64,000 bases of DNA, from NCBI RefSeq assembly GCF_001467615.1, contig NZ_LNYA01000033.1, positions 156 to 64,155 of the forward strand, given 5' to 3'. Made by a program: the position numbers and the translations under genes. This stretch comes from Legionella erythra. Lineage in GTDB: Bacteria; Pseudomonadota; Gammaproteobacteria; Legionellales; Legionellaceae. How positions within the stretch are numbered: position 1 is the first letter of the stretch; each line of letters begins with the position of its first letter. A model generated the notes under the pieces. The model was not told the DNA's origin. It made no database searches and was given only the letters and a program-made list of their open reading frames with translations. Positions 38,555 to 46,922 of the stretch are shown here, one piece after another.

Positions 38555-39298
38555 TTACATATATTGGCCACCATTAATATCAAAGTTTGCACCTGTAATA
38601 AAACCACTTTGTTCGTCAGCAAGAAAAGTAACTAACCGAGCAACTTCTTGAGGATAGCCTAAGCGTCCTACTGGAATTTGAGCAATGATGGTATTTAAAA
38701 TGTCTTCCTTTATTGATGCCAGCATCTCAGTTTTAATGTAACCGGGTGAAATCGTATTCACGGTAATCTCTTTCTTGGCTACTTCTTGTGCTAGGCTTTT
38801 AGTAAATCCATAAAGTGCTGATTTACTTGCTGAATAATTGCACTGCCCAAACTGCCCCTTACGTCCATTGATGGAAGAAATAGTGATAATGCGGCCATAA
38901 TTGTTATCCAACATGGTAGATAATACAGTTTTAGTCATATTAAAAACGCTATTTAAATTCGCATTGATCACTTCCTGCCATTGTTCTTGCGACATTTTTC
39001 TTAAAGTTGCATCACGGGTAACTCCTGCATTGTTAACAAGCACATCGATTTTGCCGTATTTTTCTATAACTAAATCGGTCAAGTGTTCACACTCTTTGAA
39101 TGATGTAATATCAGCATAGGCAATATCAATAGCAAAGCCCTGCGTCGCTTGTTTTGTCTGCCACACTCTTGCCAAATCATGATTGCCATTTTTGAAATAA
39201 CAGGAAACCACTTGATAACCCAATTGGTGCAGCTCTTGGCAGATGGCCGTTCCAATACCTCCTGTTCCACCCGTGACCAATGCAACCCGTTTATTCAT
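38555..39298 (-). CDS. phaB: Acetoacetyl-CoA reductase PhaB (SDR family)
   Basis: 247 residues. The N-terminal TGGTGGIG NAD(P)-binding motif, NNAG, the catalytic Ser (SSINGRKGQFGQ) and YSASK tetrad, and VNTISPGYIKTEM match PhaB, the NADPH reductase that makes 3-hydroxybutyryl-CoA for polyhydroxybutyrate. FabG of fatty acid synthesis is a close relative, but the GRKGQFGQ.NYSASK and PG.I.T.M stretches favour PhaB. It is isolated on the plasmid between relic genes, with no PhaA or PhaC in the window. Confidence 0.85.
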   Translation of the reverse strand: MNKRVALVTGGTGGIGTAICQELHQLGYQVVSCYFKNGNHDLARVWQTKQATQGFAIDIAYADITSFKECEHLTDLVIEKYGKIDVLVNNAGVTRDATLRKMSQEQWQEVINANLNSVFNMTKTVLSTMLDNNYGRIITISSINGRKGQFGQCNYSASKSALYGFTKSLAQEVAKKEITVNTISPGYIKTEMLASIKEDILNTIIAQIPVGRLGYPQEVARLVTFLADEQSGFITGANFDINGGQYM

Positions 39299-39399
39299 CT
39301 TTATTCATCCTTGAATTTGGTTCCATAGGGAAAACAAATTGATTTATTTCTGTGGTTAACTGCGTCTTATTTATAGAGATAAATGGCATACTCATTATT

Positions 39400-39609
39400 T
39401 TATTTAATGAGTTCTACTTCTTCTGCCTGCAGTCCTTTTTGTCCTTTACCCGCTTTAAACAGAACGTTTGCACCTTCGGGCAAAGTTTTAAACCCATTAC
39501 TTTGTATCGCACTGAAATGGACAAAATAATCTTTACCACCGCTTTCAATAAATCCAAAGCCCTTGCCTTCATTAAACCATTTTACTTTGCCGCGAAGTTG
39601 GTCTGCCAT
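39400..39609 (-). CDS. Cold-shock domain protein (CspA family)
   Basis: 69 residues, AAGGGAA before the ATG. The cold-shock fold is complete: [17 protein letters not shown] with RNP1, [10 protein letters not shown] with RNP2. It binds single-stranded RNA or DNA and may act as an RNA chaperone. A decayed paralogue lies at 24472-24647, and the DNA before both starts is also related. Confidence 0.92.
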   Translation of the reverse strand: MADQLRGKVKWFNEGKGFGFIESGGKDYFVHFSAIQSNGFKTLPEGANVLFKAGKGQKGLQAEEVELIK

Positions 39610-39695
39610 TTTGGTTCCCTTCTGATAATTTTAATAAAGCCGTACTAGTTTTATGCGGAATGGCTCATGGTGTCAATAGCAGTCTATGGAGCATG

Positions 39696-39990
39696 TTATT
39701 TTTTGATCTCTCTAAGGAGAAAAAGACTTACATCCTCCATGGGTTCATGACCTTCTCTAAAAGGTTTTTCTAATACTCTAATGAGGCGTCCAATATAAAG
39801 AAAAATATAAGCAATAACAAAAAGAATAAATGATTCTGGAGAACCCTCTGATTTTAAGAAAAGAAGAAAACAAGGTAAGGAAGCCTATTAATGATTCATC
39901 TAAAATTTGTACGGAAGGAATAAATTGAGTCTTTTGGATTTGAAAAATTCGCAAGACTATTTTTCTAAGTGTGCCTTGCTTCATCTTAAG
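39696..39990 (-). pseudogene. Truncated copy of the 259-residue membrane protein gene
   Basis: The minus strand codes for LRKIVLRIFQIQKTQFIPSV and, after a frameshift, the final part ending LLREIKK, matching the last ~95 residues of the protein at 24725-25504. The first two thirds are missing. It sits upstream of csp as in the other copy. Confidence 0.75.
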
Positions 39991-40130
39991 AATACTACTT
40001 TCAATAAACGACAGTTAGTTGGGTTATAAAATAGGGTGGTGAGTGTTTTTCAAGAAACTTATTTATATGAAAACCACATCGAACTTTAAATATCGCTAAC
40101 TTATTTAGTTTCCCCTATTTAATAAAGAAT

Positions 40131-40675
40131 TCATTTATTTTTTTTCTTTACGGTATATTTGAATTTCACAATTGCAAGATTAACTTCAATGCTTGCCTCG
40201 GTTTCAGAAGTATCTAAATTTTCTGGAACAACTAAATCAGAAATTAAGTCCCCTGTTTTTTGCATGAGCTCCTGGTATTTTGGTGAATTTTGTGGGTTTG
40301 TGGTAGTGCCTTAATCGTGCGTGATATTTCTCTAACTTTTGTAAAAGTATCTATAATGGCTAAAGTGGTTTCTGTTGCTTTCTGGCTTTTTAATATAGTG
40401 GCCAGCATATATAAGCCTTTTTCAGTAAAGGCTGTAGGTAGTTTTGTCTTACCCCCTTTTATTGAGGTCGCAAATTGCGACTTCAATGGCTCCCACTCTT
40501 CTTGAGTTAGTTCAATGAGATATCCAGTTGGGAATTTTTCAGGGTTTCGACCTACCGCTTCATTTATTCTTTTAGTTTCTACATTATATAATTCAGCAAC
40601 ATCACTATCGATAATGACATGCTTGTTGCGAATCTCAATGATTTTTTCTTCTACAACAAACTCATTTATATTCAC
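40131..40675 (-). pseudogene. ORF6N-domain protein gene with a frameshift
   Basis: The first 120 codons give a typical ORF6N domain (VEEKIIEIRNKHVIIDSDVA, ELYNVETKRINEAVGRN), found in phage and mobile-element antirepressor-like DNA-binding proteins. Near 40305 the frame shifts; the other frame then gives SPKYQELMQKTGDLISDLVV and a tail ending KKKNK to a stop at 40131. With one base corrected the gene would be about 180 codons. It may be a real frameshift or a sequencing error. Confidence 0.65.
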
Positions 40676-40792
40676 ACTTAATCCGCAGTTGTTAACTAAT
40701 ACGACATTATATGATTAGTAAAATTTTATTCCCAGAGGAATTGCCAGGAGCGGTGAATTAAATATTTTACATCTTCTGGTGATGTGATATTA

Positions 40793-40826
40793 TTTGGGGT
40801 AGATAACGTACCTTATCTACCCCAAA
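40793..40826. other. dif-like recombination site
   Basis: TTTGGGGTAGATAA (40793-40806), CGTACC, TTATCTACCCCAAA (40813-40826): perfect inverted arms around a 6-bp centre. The inner ATAA-N6-TTAT is the same layout as the XerC/XerD dif site. It lies 24 bp before a tyrosine recombinase gene, so it is a likely crossover site for plasmid dimer resolution or cassette exchange. A third half-site TTTGGGGTAGATAAGGT is at 40901-40917, inside the recombinase gene. Confidence 0.65.
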
Positions 40827-40849
40827 CATGATATTATTAAAAAAAACTC

Positions 40850-41884
40850 ATGGAGAAAGCCTTGAATTTACTGGATGGTCAAAATGACAAAAATCAAAAG
40901 TTTGGGGTAGATAAGGTTTTCCATCCTTTGGATGTTCATTTTGATACCAATTCTTTGTCGGCCTGGTTGTCATTTTATTTTCAGGTTCATGTTAAAGGTG
41001 CGCCTGAAAAAACAGTCCAGGCGAAACAAAAAGATTTATCTAAGTTTTTAAAATTTTTTCAGATGGAAGTAGGACATGACCAGGTGGATAATTGGACTCC
41101 TGCAGTAAGCAAACAATTTCAACGCTCATTGTCTAAAACTATTTCTGAGAAAACCGGAAAAGCATACAAAGCGACTTCTATTAATCGAACAATGGCTACC
41201 ATTCGTCATGCAGGACGATGGCTTTACCAACAAAGACCATTGATTGCAGGTGATCCCTTATCAGGGGTTAAAGATTTACAGACTGAGGCTCCAGTTTGGA
41301 ATGGCCTGAATTCAAAACAACTCATGCGTTTAAAGGCAGCTTGTGAACAACGTGCTAAAATATGCACCCGGAAAAATCAAAATGCATTATTGGAAACGGC
41401 TGTCTTTTATGTGTTGTTGGGAACGGGTTTGCGGGAATCCGAACTGGTCTCATTAAATGTTCACCAGTATCATTCAAAAGGCCTTCATTCTGTAGTGCGA
41501 CATAAGAGCAAAAGGGTGACTATTAAAATTCCTTTACCGCAAGAAGCCAGAGAGCATTTGGATAATTATTTAAAGAATCGCACTACAGAACCAGATGAGC
41601 CTTTGTTTATTAATAGAGCAGGGAATCGTATTAATACTCGGAATATATTTCGAATATGTCAGCGAGTTTTAAAACAAGTGCTTGCACTTTTGCCTGAGAA
41701 TGAGCGATTTGAATTTACACCCCATAAACTTCGACATACTTTTTTGAAAAAAGTAACAGATAAGCATGGAGTGCATTTTGCTCAGGAACTTAGTGGAAAT
41801 GTTTCAATAAAAGAAATTTTTCGTTATGCGAAGCCCAGTCAGGACGAAATGCAGGAAACAATAGAACAATTATTTGAAAGTTAG
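40850..41884 (+). CDS. Tyrosine recombinase (XerC/D-like integrase)
   Basis: 344 residues. N-terminal SAM-like domain (~30-125, FYFQVHVKGAPEKTVQAKQK), catalytic domain with the Arg in GTGLRESELVSL, HxxR in TPHKLRHTF, and the nucleophile Tyr in IFRYAKPS. The usual second His before the Tyr is Asn here (SGNVSI). Start at ATG 40850; a TTG at 40862 has GGAG in front and is an alternative. Known relatives resolve plasmid dimers or move cassettes. Here the dif-like site just upstream favours resolution on the plasmid. Confidence 0.85.
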   Translation: MEKALNLLDGQNDKNQKFGVDKVFHPLDVHFDTNSLSAWLSFYFQVHVKGAPEKTVQAKQKDLSKFLKFFQMEVGHDQVDNWTPAVSKQFQRSLSKTISEKTGKAYKATSINRTMATIRHAGRWLYQQRPLIAGDPLSGVKDLQTEAPVWNGLNSKQLMRLKAACEQRAKICTRKNQNALLETAVFYVLLGTGLRESELVSLNVHQYHSKGLHSVVRHKSKRVTIKIPLPQEAREHLDNYLKNRTTEPDEPLFINRAGNRINTRNIFRICQRVLKQVLALLPENERFEFTPHKLRHTFLKKVTDKHGVHFAQELSGNVSIKEIFRYAKPSQDEMQETIEQLFES

Positions 41885-42040
41885 GGATCTAGGATAGTCT
41901 ATCAATAGGTTTTTGACTATGTGAATGGGTTCTATCAAATTAAACAATTGGTATCTTTTGATAGCTAAAAGTTATAGAGGATCCAAGATCAAGACAGGCA
42001 TCACAAGAGTGTACTCTAGTGATAGCCATGATTAATTTGA

Positions 42041-42089
42041 AATGTAAGCAAATGTCTTATATACTAAATGTAAGACATTTACTTACATT
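42041..42089. promoter_or_regulatory. Operator of the ParDE module
   Basis: AATGTAAGCAAATGTCTTA (42041-42059) is nearly the reverse complement of TGTAAGACATTTACTTACATT (42069-42089), with one mismatch. It ends 12 bp before the parD start, the position where ParD or ParDE binds to shut off its operon. Confidence 0.75.
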
Positions 42090-42101
42090 GATGAGGTATT
42101 T

Positions 42102-42356
42102 ATGGCTCGCACAATGACTGTTGATTTGGGTAGTGAACTTCGTGATTATGTTCAGTTTCTTGTGGATTCAGGAGATTATAGAAGTAACAGCGAAGTATTG
42201 AGAGAATCGCTGCGCCTGCTTCGTGAAAAACAAGCGGCTTCAAAACTTGAACAGTTGCGTCATCTTATCGATGAAGGGGAGGGGAGCGGCGATCCATTAA
42301 TGTGGAACGCGGAAGAGTTTCTTGAGCGAATGAAGAAAGTCCCTCATGCCAAATAA
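42102..42356 (+). CDS. parD: ParD-family antitoxin
   Basis: 84 residues. N-terminal ribbon-helix-helix (MTVDLGSELRDYVQFLV, YRSNSEVLRESLRLL) binds the operator just upstream; the acidic C-terminal part (EGEGSGDP, FLERMKK) should wrap the toxin. It overlaps the toxin gene by 11 bp, so both are made together. It neutralises ParE and stabilises the plasmid. Confidence 0.9.
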   Translation: MARTMTVDLGSELRDYVQFLVDSGDYRSNSEVLRESLRLLREKQAASKLEQLRHLIDEGEGSGDPLMWNAEEFLERMKKVPHAK

Positions 42357-42642
42357 AACATATCGTCTTTATCCAAAGGCTATAGAGGATCTTCAGTCAA
42401 TCTATTTATATAGTATTGGCGAATTCGGCACTCAAAAGACAGATGATTATATTTTAGCAATTGAAGCCGGTTTCCAGTATCTAGCGGATGATCCTCTGAT
42501 TTCTCGCAAATGTGATTACATTCGTCAGGATTTGAGAGCATTTAATGTTGGTTCTCATGTTATTTTTTTCAAAATGACTCATTATGGTATTGCAGTTATT
42601 CGCGTGTTGCATCAATCCATGGACTTTAGCAGACACCTTTAA
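42346..42642 (+). CDS. parE: ParE-family toxin
   Basis: 98 residues of the RelE/ParE fold: YRLYPKAIEDLQSIYLYSIGEF, the typical central strands DLRAFNVGSHVIFFKM, and a C-terminal IAVIRVLHQSMD with the RxLH..MD signature of ParE (gyrase inhibitors). No frameshift or loss is seen. It is translated with ParD in front. The likely role is plasmid addiction. Confidence 0.9.
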   Translation: MPNKTYRLYPKAIEDLQSIYLYSIGEFGTQKTDDYILAIEAGFQYLADDPLISRKCDYIRQDLRAFNVGSHVIFFKMTHYGIAVIRVLHQSMDFSRHL

Positions 42643-42942
42643 CTACTCTTCTAACCATCCTGATTTATAATGGATTCTATTAAATTAGGATGTTATTTCA
42701 ATCATAGCACTTAATAATTCTTGCTAGCGCTGAGCACGCCCTCTTTTGAATATAAGAGGATGTCTTTAATGTTGATTCAAATTTGAAGCCGAATGTGCAG
42801 TTTGTTTTTATCAATTAATTCCAGAAGCTCTGGAAGTCATTTATCAAAAATAGAAATTTAAATCATATGATAGGTATAACCATCTTGATTTCTGATTATC
42901 GCTAAAGTGTACTTTATTGATAGCCCATATAAAATAGAAAAA
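42643..42942. other. Gap between the two toxin-antitoxin modules
   Basis: 300 bp without a gene. A short hairpin (CCTCTT...AAGAGG, ~42749-42770) lacks a T-run. Near the right end AAGTGTACTTTATTGATAGCC (42905-) resembles GAGTGTACTCTAGTGATAGCC (42007-) before parD. Confidence 0.5.
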
Positions 42943-42971
42943 TTGAAAATGTAATGCATTTGTTATACAAT
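42943..42971 (+). promoter_or_regulatory. Promoter of the dinJ-yafQ module
   Basis: TTGAAA (42943-42948), 17-bp spacer, TACAAT (42966-42971), 31 bp before the antitoxin ATG. The spacer contains AATGTAATGCATT, a palindrome-like element that may be bound by the antitoxin. Confidence 0.55.
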
Positions 42972-43001
42972 TAAAATATCAGTATTTTGGGAGTTACTAA
43001 G

Positions 43002-43262
43002 ATGAATAAGGCGGCAACAATTAATGCTCGTATTGAGCCTGCTCTTAAAATGCAGGCAGAAGCGATTTTGCATAAGGTAGGTTTATCTACAGCCGAGGCG
43101 ATTCGACTGTTCTATAGCCAGGTCTGTCTCCAAAATGGCCTGCCTTTTGAGGTAAAAATACCGAACAAAGAGACAAGAGAGGCCATGGCAGAGCTGGAAT
43201 CAGGAAAAGGCGAGCGATTTAAAACAATGAAGGATGTATGGGATTCTGTAGATAATGCTTGA
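43002..43262 (+). CDS. dinJ: RelB/DinJ-family antitoxin
   Basis: 86 residues from ATG 43002 (GGGAG nine bases upstream; a TTG at 42987 is not needed). N-terminal RHH (TINARIEPALKMQAEAILHKVGLS, in pieces), then the DinJ-type LFYSQV, NGLPFEVKIPN and an acidic end. It binds its promoter and the toxin. It overlaps the toxin gene by 8 bp. Confidence 0.9.
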   Translation: MNKAATINARIEPALKMQAEAILHKVGLSTAEAIRLFYSQVCLQNGLPFEVKIPNKETREAMAELESGKGERFKTMKDVWDSVDNA

Positions 43263-43536
43263 ATTAGAGTTGGCGACACAGTTTAAGCGTGATTTGAAAA
43301 AGATTACGAAGCAAGGGAAAAGAAGGACGCTCTTAGACTCTATTGTGGAGCAATTGCAAAAGGAAGAACCCCTGGATCCAAAGCATAAGGATCACAATCT
43401 TTCCGGAAATTGGGATGGTTATCGTGAATGTCACATTACCCCCGATTGGTTATTAATTTATAAGACCATTAAAGATGATCGCATACAATTGTTGCGATTA
43501 TCACGAACAGGATCACATAGTGATTTGTTTGGGTGA
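43255..43536 (+). CDS. yafQ: YafQ-family mRNA interferase toxin
   Basis: 93 residues. His47, His60, Asp64 and His88 (KDHNLSGNW, YRECHITPDWLLIY, RTGSHSDLF) correspond to the catalytic residues of E. coli YafQ, which cuts mRNA on the ribosome. The gene is intact and directly coupled to the antitoxin. It probably serves plasmid addiction or stress response. Confidence 0.92.
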   Translation: MLELELATQFKRDLKKITKQGKRRTLLDSIVEQLQKEEPLDPKHKDHNLSGNWDGYRECHITPDWLLIYKTIKDDRIQLLRLSRTGSHSDLFG

Positions 43537-43715
43537 GTTCTAAAGGTGTTACTCTCTGTCGCAATACCGATCACTATGGAATACGAATTAATCGAGATGA
43601 TCTTTATTTTGAGATAAGCCGATACTTGTTCAACCAATTCAAAGGTTAGTAAAATAATCCCAACAAGTATTCTATCGAAATGCTGATTTTTATCTTTTTT
43701 CCTAGTATGTAGTGC

Positions 43716-46214
43716 TCAGGTTTTTTTTGTTTTAAAAGCAGTTGCATAGTTGGCGATAATATCATTAGCCTCTAACTTGTATTGTGCCAGATGTTGTTTG
43801 ACAGCTTGACTGTCTTCAAACTTATTTTCAGTGGCTATAGATCGTATAAATTTACGGGCGTTATTAACTAGCTTTTCTAATAAGCTCTTATTTATTATTT
43901 TTATATTGTTACTTGGAGGACACGCATACTCAAAACAAGTAGATAAATGAATCATAATAGGTACACATTTAGCACCATTGCCATAATTATTATTAAACCA
44001 AATTTCAGAACCATTCAGCTGATTACAATCGTGTTTGCAAATAAAATCGGTGGTTGCACCATTTTTACATTCAATAACTAAAAATTTTAAATCATCCAAC
44101 AGCCAGAGATTATCTGGTCCTTTTCCATAATCATTTTCGGGGCGTTGGCCTATAAAGCCAAGAAGGTATGCTAACTCGTTAAAAGCATCCTCAAATATAT
44201 TTGCAGTACCTTCACTAAATATAAGTTTTGAAAATACTCCCTCTGTATAGATAATAAGTTTGTTTCCATCTTTAAATTTGTCTTTTAAATAGGTAGAACA
44301 TCGTATTGCTTGTGATCCTGTATGGGTTTTTAATGGTTTATAACTGATGCCTTCGATTGGTTTAAGAACTCTCAAATTATCAGAAATAGCGGATAGTTGG
44401 GTTTTTTGCGATTCCACCTTATCGTACTTGTTTATATACTCCGACATGTATTGTTTTAATACGCCTTTTAATAAAAGATCATCGGTTGAGTTATTGATTT
44501 CATGCAAAATTCTGTTTGCTGCTTCTTGTGGTTTCCCTGAGCGATCTAAATCGTAAGCTTCTCTTAAAGCGATTTTTATTGAGTCAGATGTATTTTTATT
44601 GGAGTAATTTAGGTTAGCCATAATACCTCTACTTAACTCAACCCATTGAGGGTCTCTTTTTAGACAGTAGTTTATTACGGATCTAATTTCCTCAACTCCT
44701 TTATCTTTTATTTGATCTGCTACCCTTTCTGACAATTCTAGTTGAGCCTTTGTCGCCGGTGAAAATAGTTCTAAAGTTTCGCCCGTATAAAGCTGAGAAG
44801 TAAGATCTTTTCCCATAAGAAAAATGACGCAATAATCATCATTAGATCTAACACCTCTCCCCATCCCCTGTTCTACTTTATGAACGATTTGATTTACTTT
44901 GTTCGAACTACCCGCAAGCTCGCTCTGGCGAATTTTATCAATATTATTTCTAGCGGCTGGTAATCCATCTATAACTAACAATCGACAAGCATTTTCGGGC
45001 AAATCAATCCCATCATATTTGTTAACTAAAATTGTTAAGCCAATATGAGTTGTTTTAAGTTGTTCAACTCCTTGAAGGATAGTGTCTTTTTTTAAAATGA
45101 GATCAGCTGCATCCTCCCAAAACTCCAATCGTTTGTTAGATGGGACAATAACTACCACGTTATATTCTTTGGATAATTTCAAACATAATTCTTTAACATC
45201 ACTATCGAACATATTTGTGTTGAGAGCTTGTGGTAATAGGATTAATCGATCACCTACATCTCCCGCTGAATCTGGAGTGATAGGGTTATTAAGATATTGA
45301 GAGCTAACACCAAAATGGGTCGTTAAGACGCTATCGTCTGATAATGTCGCGGTCATAAATATTTTTCTTGATGCATTACTAATAGAAGGAATCACATCAA
45401 TTGGAATACAATTACTAGTAATTTCAATGGAATGCTTACTAATAACGCAACTGCATCGCTCTAAATTTTCTTTTATTAATGGCCATTTAAATTTTATGTC
45501 TTCATGATTTTTGTTTTCAATTAAAACCTGCATTACCTTACTTAGATTTTCTTGCCAGTTCCAATATGGGATCAGAATGTAAGCAAAGGGGTCTCCCGCT
45601 TCAATCTCCAAATATTTTGCTTCCGACTGCCTTTTCATTGCTTCTTCAAAAAGACTAAATAATTTTTTATATGCTGGATTAGATGATGATACGTTCAAAG
45701 TGAATTGTTCTTCGACTGTGTTTACGCACGCATGAGCATCATCAATAAGGAGTGTCTTAATGGGTATTTTTGCTCCCTCATCGCCAACACCAAATACTGA
45801 TTTCCCGTTAATTAATTTATATATATTAGTTACTAGAATTGCTTTTCCTTTTAAAAAACTCTCATTTTCAGGGTTATCAACGGCATTTAATCCAAGATCT
45901 TTGGCTTCGGATAACACTTGTTCTACTAAAAAATTATCTGGAACTATATAAACTACAGGCCCTTTCTTCTCATTCAAGCAACTTTTTAAAATTAAAAGGC
46001 CAACCACTGTTTTACCGCCACCAGTATTCATTTTTATAACCAGGTTGCGTTCTTCTTTGCGGTCAAACCATTTGCTCCATACTTGAGATTGCACATCGCG
46101 GGGGTAATGGAATTTGTTTGGTTTTTTATTTGGTAAGGCGCTAAAAATTTCTCTTGGCTTTAAGACTGTATCAACAGTTTGTCCTGTACTCAGTTTGGAA
46201 AAATCTAATGCCAT
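43716..46214 (-). CDS. DEAD/DEAH-type helicase with possible C-terminal nuclease domain
   Basis: 832 residues, AAAGGATA before the ATG. SF2 helicase motifs: Walker A NTGGGKT (63-69), motif II DDAH (~157), motif III TAT (IFMTATLSD), motif VI QGMGRGVRS. The DDAH box and overall layout resemble Rad3/DinG-like helicases. Past ~640, an Asp (PDNLWLLDD) followed by LVIECKNG gives a D...ExK pattern of PD-(D/E)XK nucleases (~700-720). Such helicase-nuclease proteins are often in phage defence or restriction; here it follows HigBA at 49 bp and no methylase is near. The defence role is inference. Confidence 0.7.
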   Translation of the reverse strand: MALDFSKLSTGQTVDTVLKPREIFSALPNKKPNKFHYPRDVQSQVWSKWFDRKEERNLVIKMNTGGGKTVVGLLILKSCLNEKKGPVVYIVPDNFLVEQVLSEAKDLGLNAVDNPENESFLKGKAILVTNIYKLINGKSVFGVGDEGAKIPIKTLLIDDAHACVNTVEEQFTLNVSSSNPAYKKLFSLFEEAMKRQSEAKYLEIEAGDPFAYILIPYWNWQENLSKVMQVLIENKNHEDIKFKWPLIKENLERCSCVISKHSIEITSNCIPIDVIPSISNASRKIFMTATLSDDSVLTTHFGVSSQYLNNPITPDSAGDVGDRLILLPQALNTNMFDSDVKELCLKLSKEYNVVVIVPSNKRLEFWEDAADLILKKDTILQGVEQLKTTHIGLTILVNKYDGIDLPENACRLLVIDGLPAARNNIDKIRQSELAGSSNKVNQIVHKVEQGMGRGVRSNDDYCVIFLMGKDLTSQLYTGETLELFSPATKAQLELSERVADQIKDKGVEEIRSVINYCLKRDPQWVELSRGIMANLNYSNKNTSDSIKIALREAYDLDRSGKPQEAANRILHEINNSTDDLLLKGVLKQYMSEYINKYDKVESQKTQLSAISDNLRVLKPIEGISYKPLKTHTGSQAIRCSTYLKDKFKDGNKLIIYTEGVFSKLIFSEGTANIFEDAFNELAYLLGFIGQRPENDYGKGPDNLWLLDDLKFLVIECKNGATTDFICKHDCNQLNGSEIWFNNNYGNGAKCVPIMIHLSTCFEYACPPSNNIKIINKSLLEKLVNNARKFIRSIATENKFEDSQAVKQHLAQYKLEANDIIANYATAFKTKKT

Positions 46215-46262
46215 TTTATATCCTTTAAAAAGTACTGTTATTTGATGTTGGCCAAATGTTTA

Positions 46263-46553
46263 TTAGGCTTGTAATTGCAATTTTAAGTGCATGTTGAGCG
46301 CATCAGCGACCTTTACCAACGTTTCTAATGAGGGAATAAAGGAGCTATTGCCGCTTTCAAGACGAGAAATAACCGATTGCTTGGTTCCAATTTTATTGGC
46401 CAACTCGGATTGAGTCATATGCCGCTTTTTACGGGCATTCACAATCATGACGGCAATGTTATTAATGATTTGCTCACGCTCATAGTGCTTGGCAAATTCT
46501 TCGTCCTTATTGATTTTGTCGTCAATAAACTCATTTAAGGTAAGTGCTTTCAT
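46263..46553 (-). CDS. higA: HigA-type antitoxin (XRE family)
   Basis: 96 residues: helical N-terminal part (ALTLNEFIDDKINKDEEFAK), then a Cro/CI HTH (MTQSELANKIGTKQSVISRLESG) read in the usual place of HigA partners of short HigB toxins. GGAGG sits nine bases before the ATG inside the toxin gene, which it overlaps by 23 bp. It would bind its operator and block HigB. Confidence 0.88.
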   Translation of the reverse strand: MKALTLNEFIDDKINKDEEFAKHYEREQIINNIAVMIVNARKKRHMTQSELANKIGTKQSVISRLESGNSSFIPSLETLVKVADALNMHLKLQLQA

Positions 46554-46884
46554 GGTCGTATACCTCCATCATTCGTTTTTCAGCCAGTTCAATTTCTTGC
46601 TTTGGCGCTTTTTGTGACTGCTTTTTGTAAGCGTGTAAAAGAACAATGACTTCCTTTTGAATACACACATAAAAAAAACGATAACCACTGCGTGATGTTT
46701 TAATCTTAATTTCCCAAAGCGAGCCTTTTATTTGCCTGAATTGTACCCTTGGGCTATCAAAACCAAGCTCTTCAACATTCTTTAAACAACCGGCAAGTCG
46801 CGCGATTTCATCGGATGGCAAATCATTTAGGAATTCCGCCACAGGGTTTTTGCCTGATTGTTTTTGGTAAAATTTTATTCTCAT
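46531..46884 (-). CDS. higB: HigB-type toxin (RelE superfamily)
   Basis: 117 residues: NPVAEFLNDLPSDEIARLAG, RQIKGSLWEIKIKTSRSGYR, then FFYVCIQKEVIVLLHAYKKQSQKAP, which is the typical C-terminal stretch of phage-derived Gp49/HigB toxins. Toxin-first gene order fits HigBA. It probably cleaves mRNA at the ribosome. The helicase gene follows 49 bp after higA, so the three may share a transcript. Confidence 0.88.
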   Translation of the reverse strand: MRIKFYQKQSGKNPVAEFLNDLPSDEIARLAGCLKNVEELGFDSPRVQFRQIKGSLWEIKIKTSRSGYRFFYVCIQKEVIVLLHAYKKQSQKAPKQEIELAEKRMMEVYDHESTYLK

Positions 46885-46922
46885 AGTAATTTATAGCATA
46901 AATGTGATAATTTGGAAAGTAT

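Noticed and set aside
40850..41884. Integrase as mark of a chromosomal integrative element
   Set aside because: No tRNA gene or pair of attachment repeats is seen near it, while rep, par and a dif-like site point to a plasmid resolution role.
42749..42770. Hairpin CCTCTT...AAGAGG between the TA modules as a terminator
   Set aside because: The stem is only six pairs and is not followed by a T-run.
46531..46884. The short toxin before the helicase as ParE
   Set aside because: The C-terminal sequence (LLHAYKKQSQKAP) and the following XRE antitoxin fit HigB-HigA; ParE partners are RHH proteins placed first.
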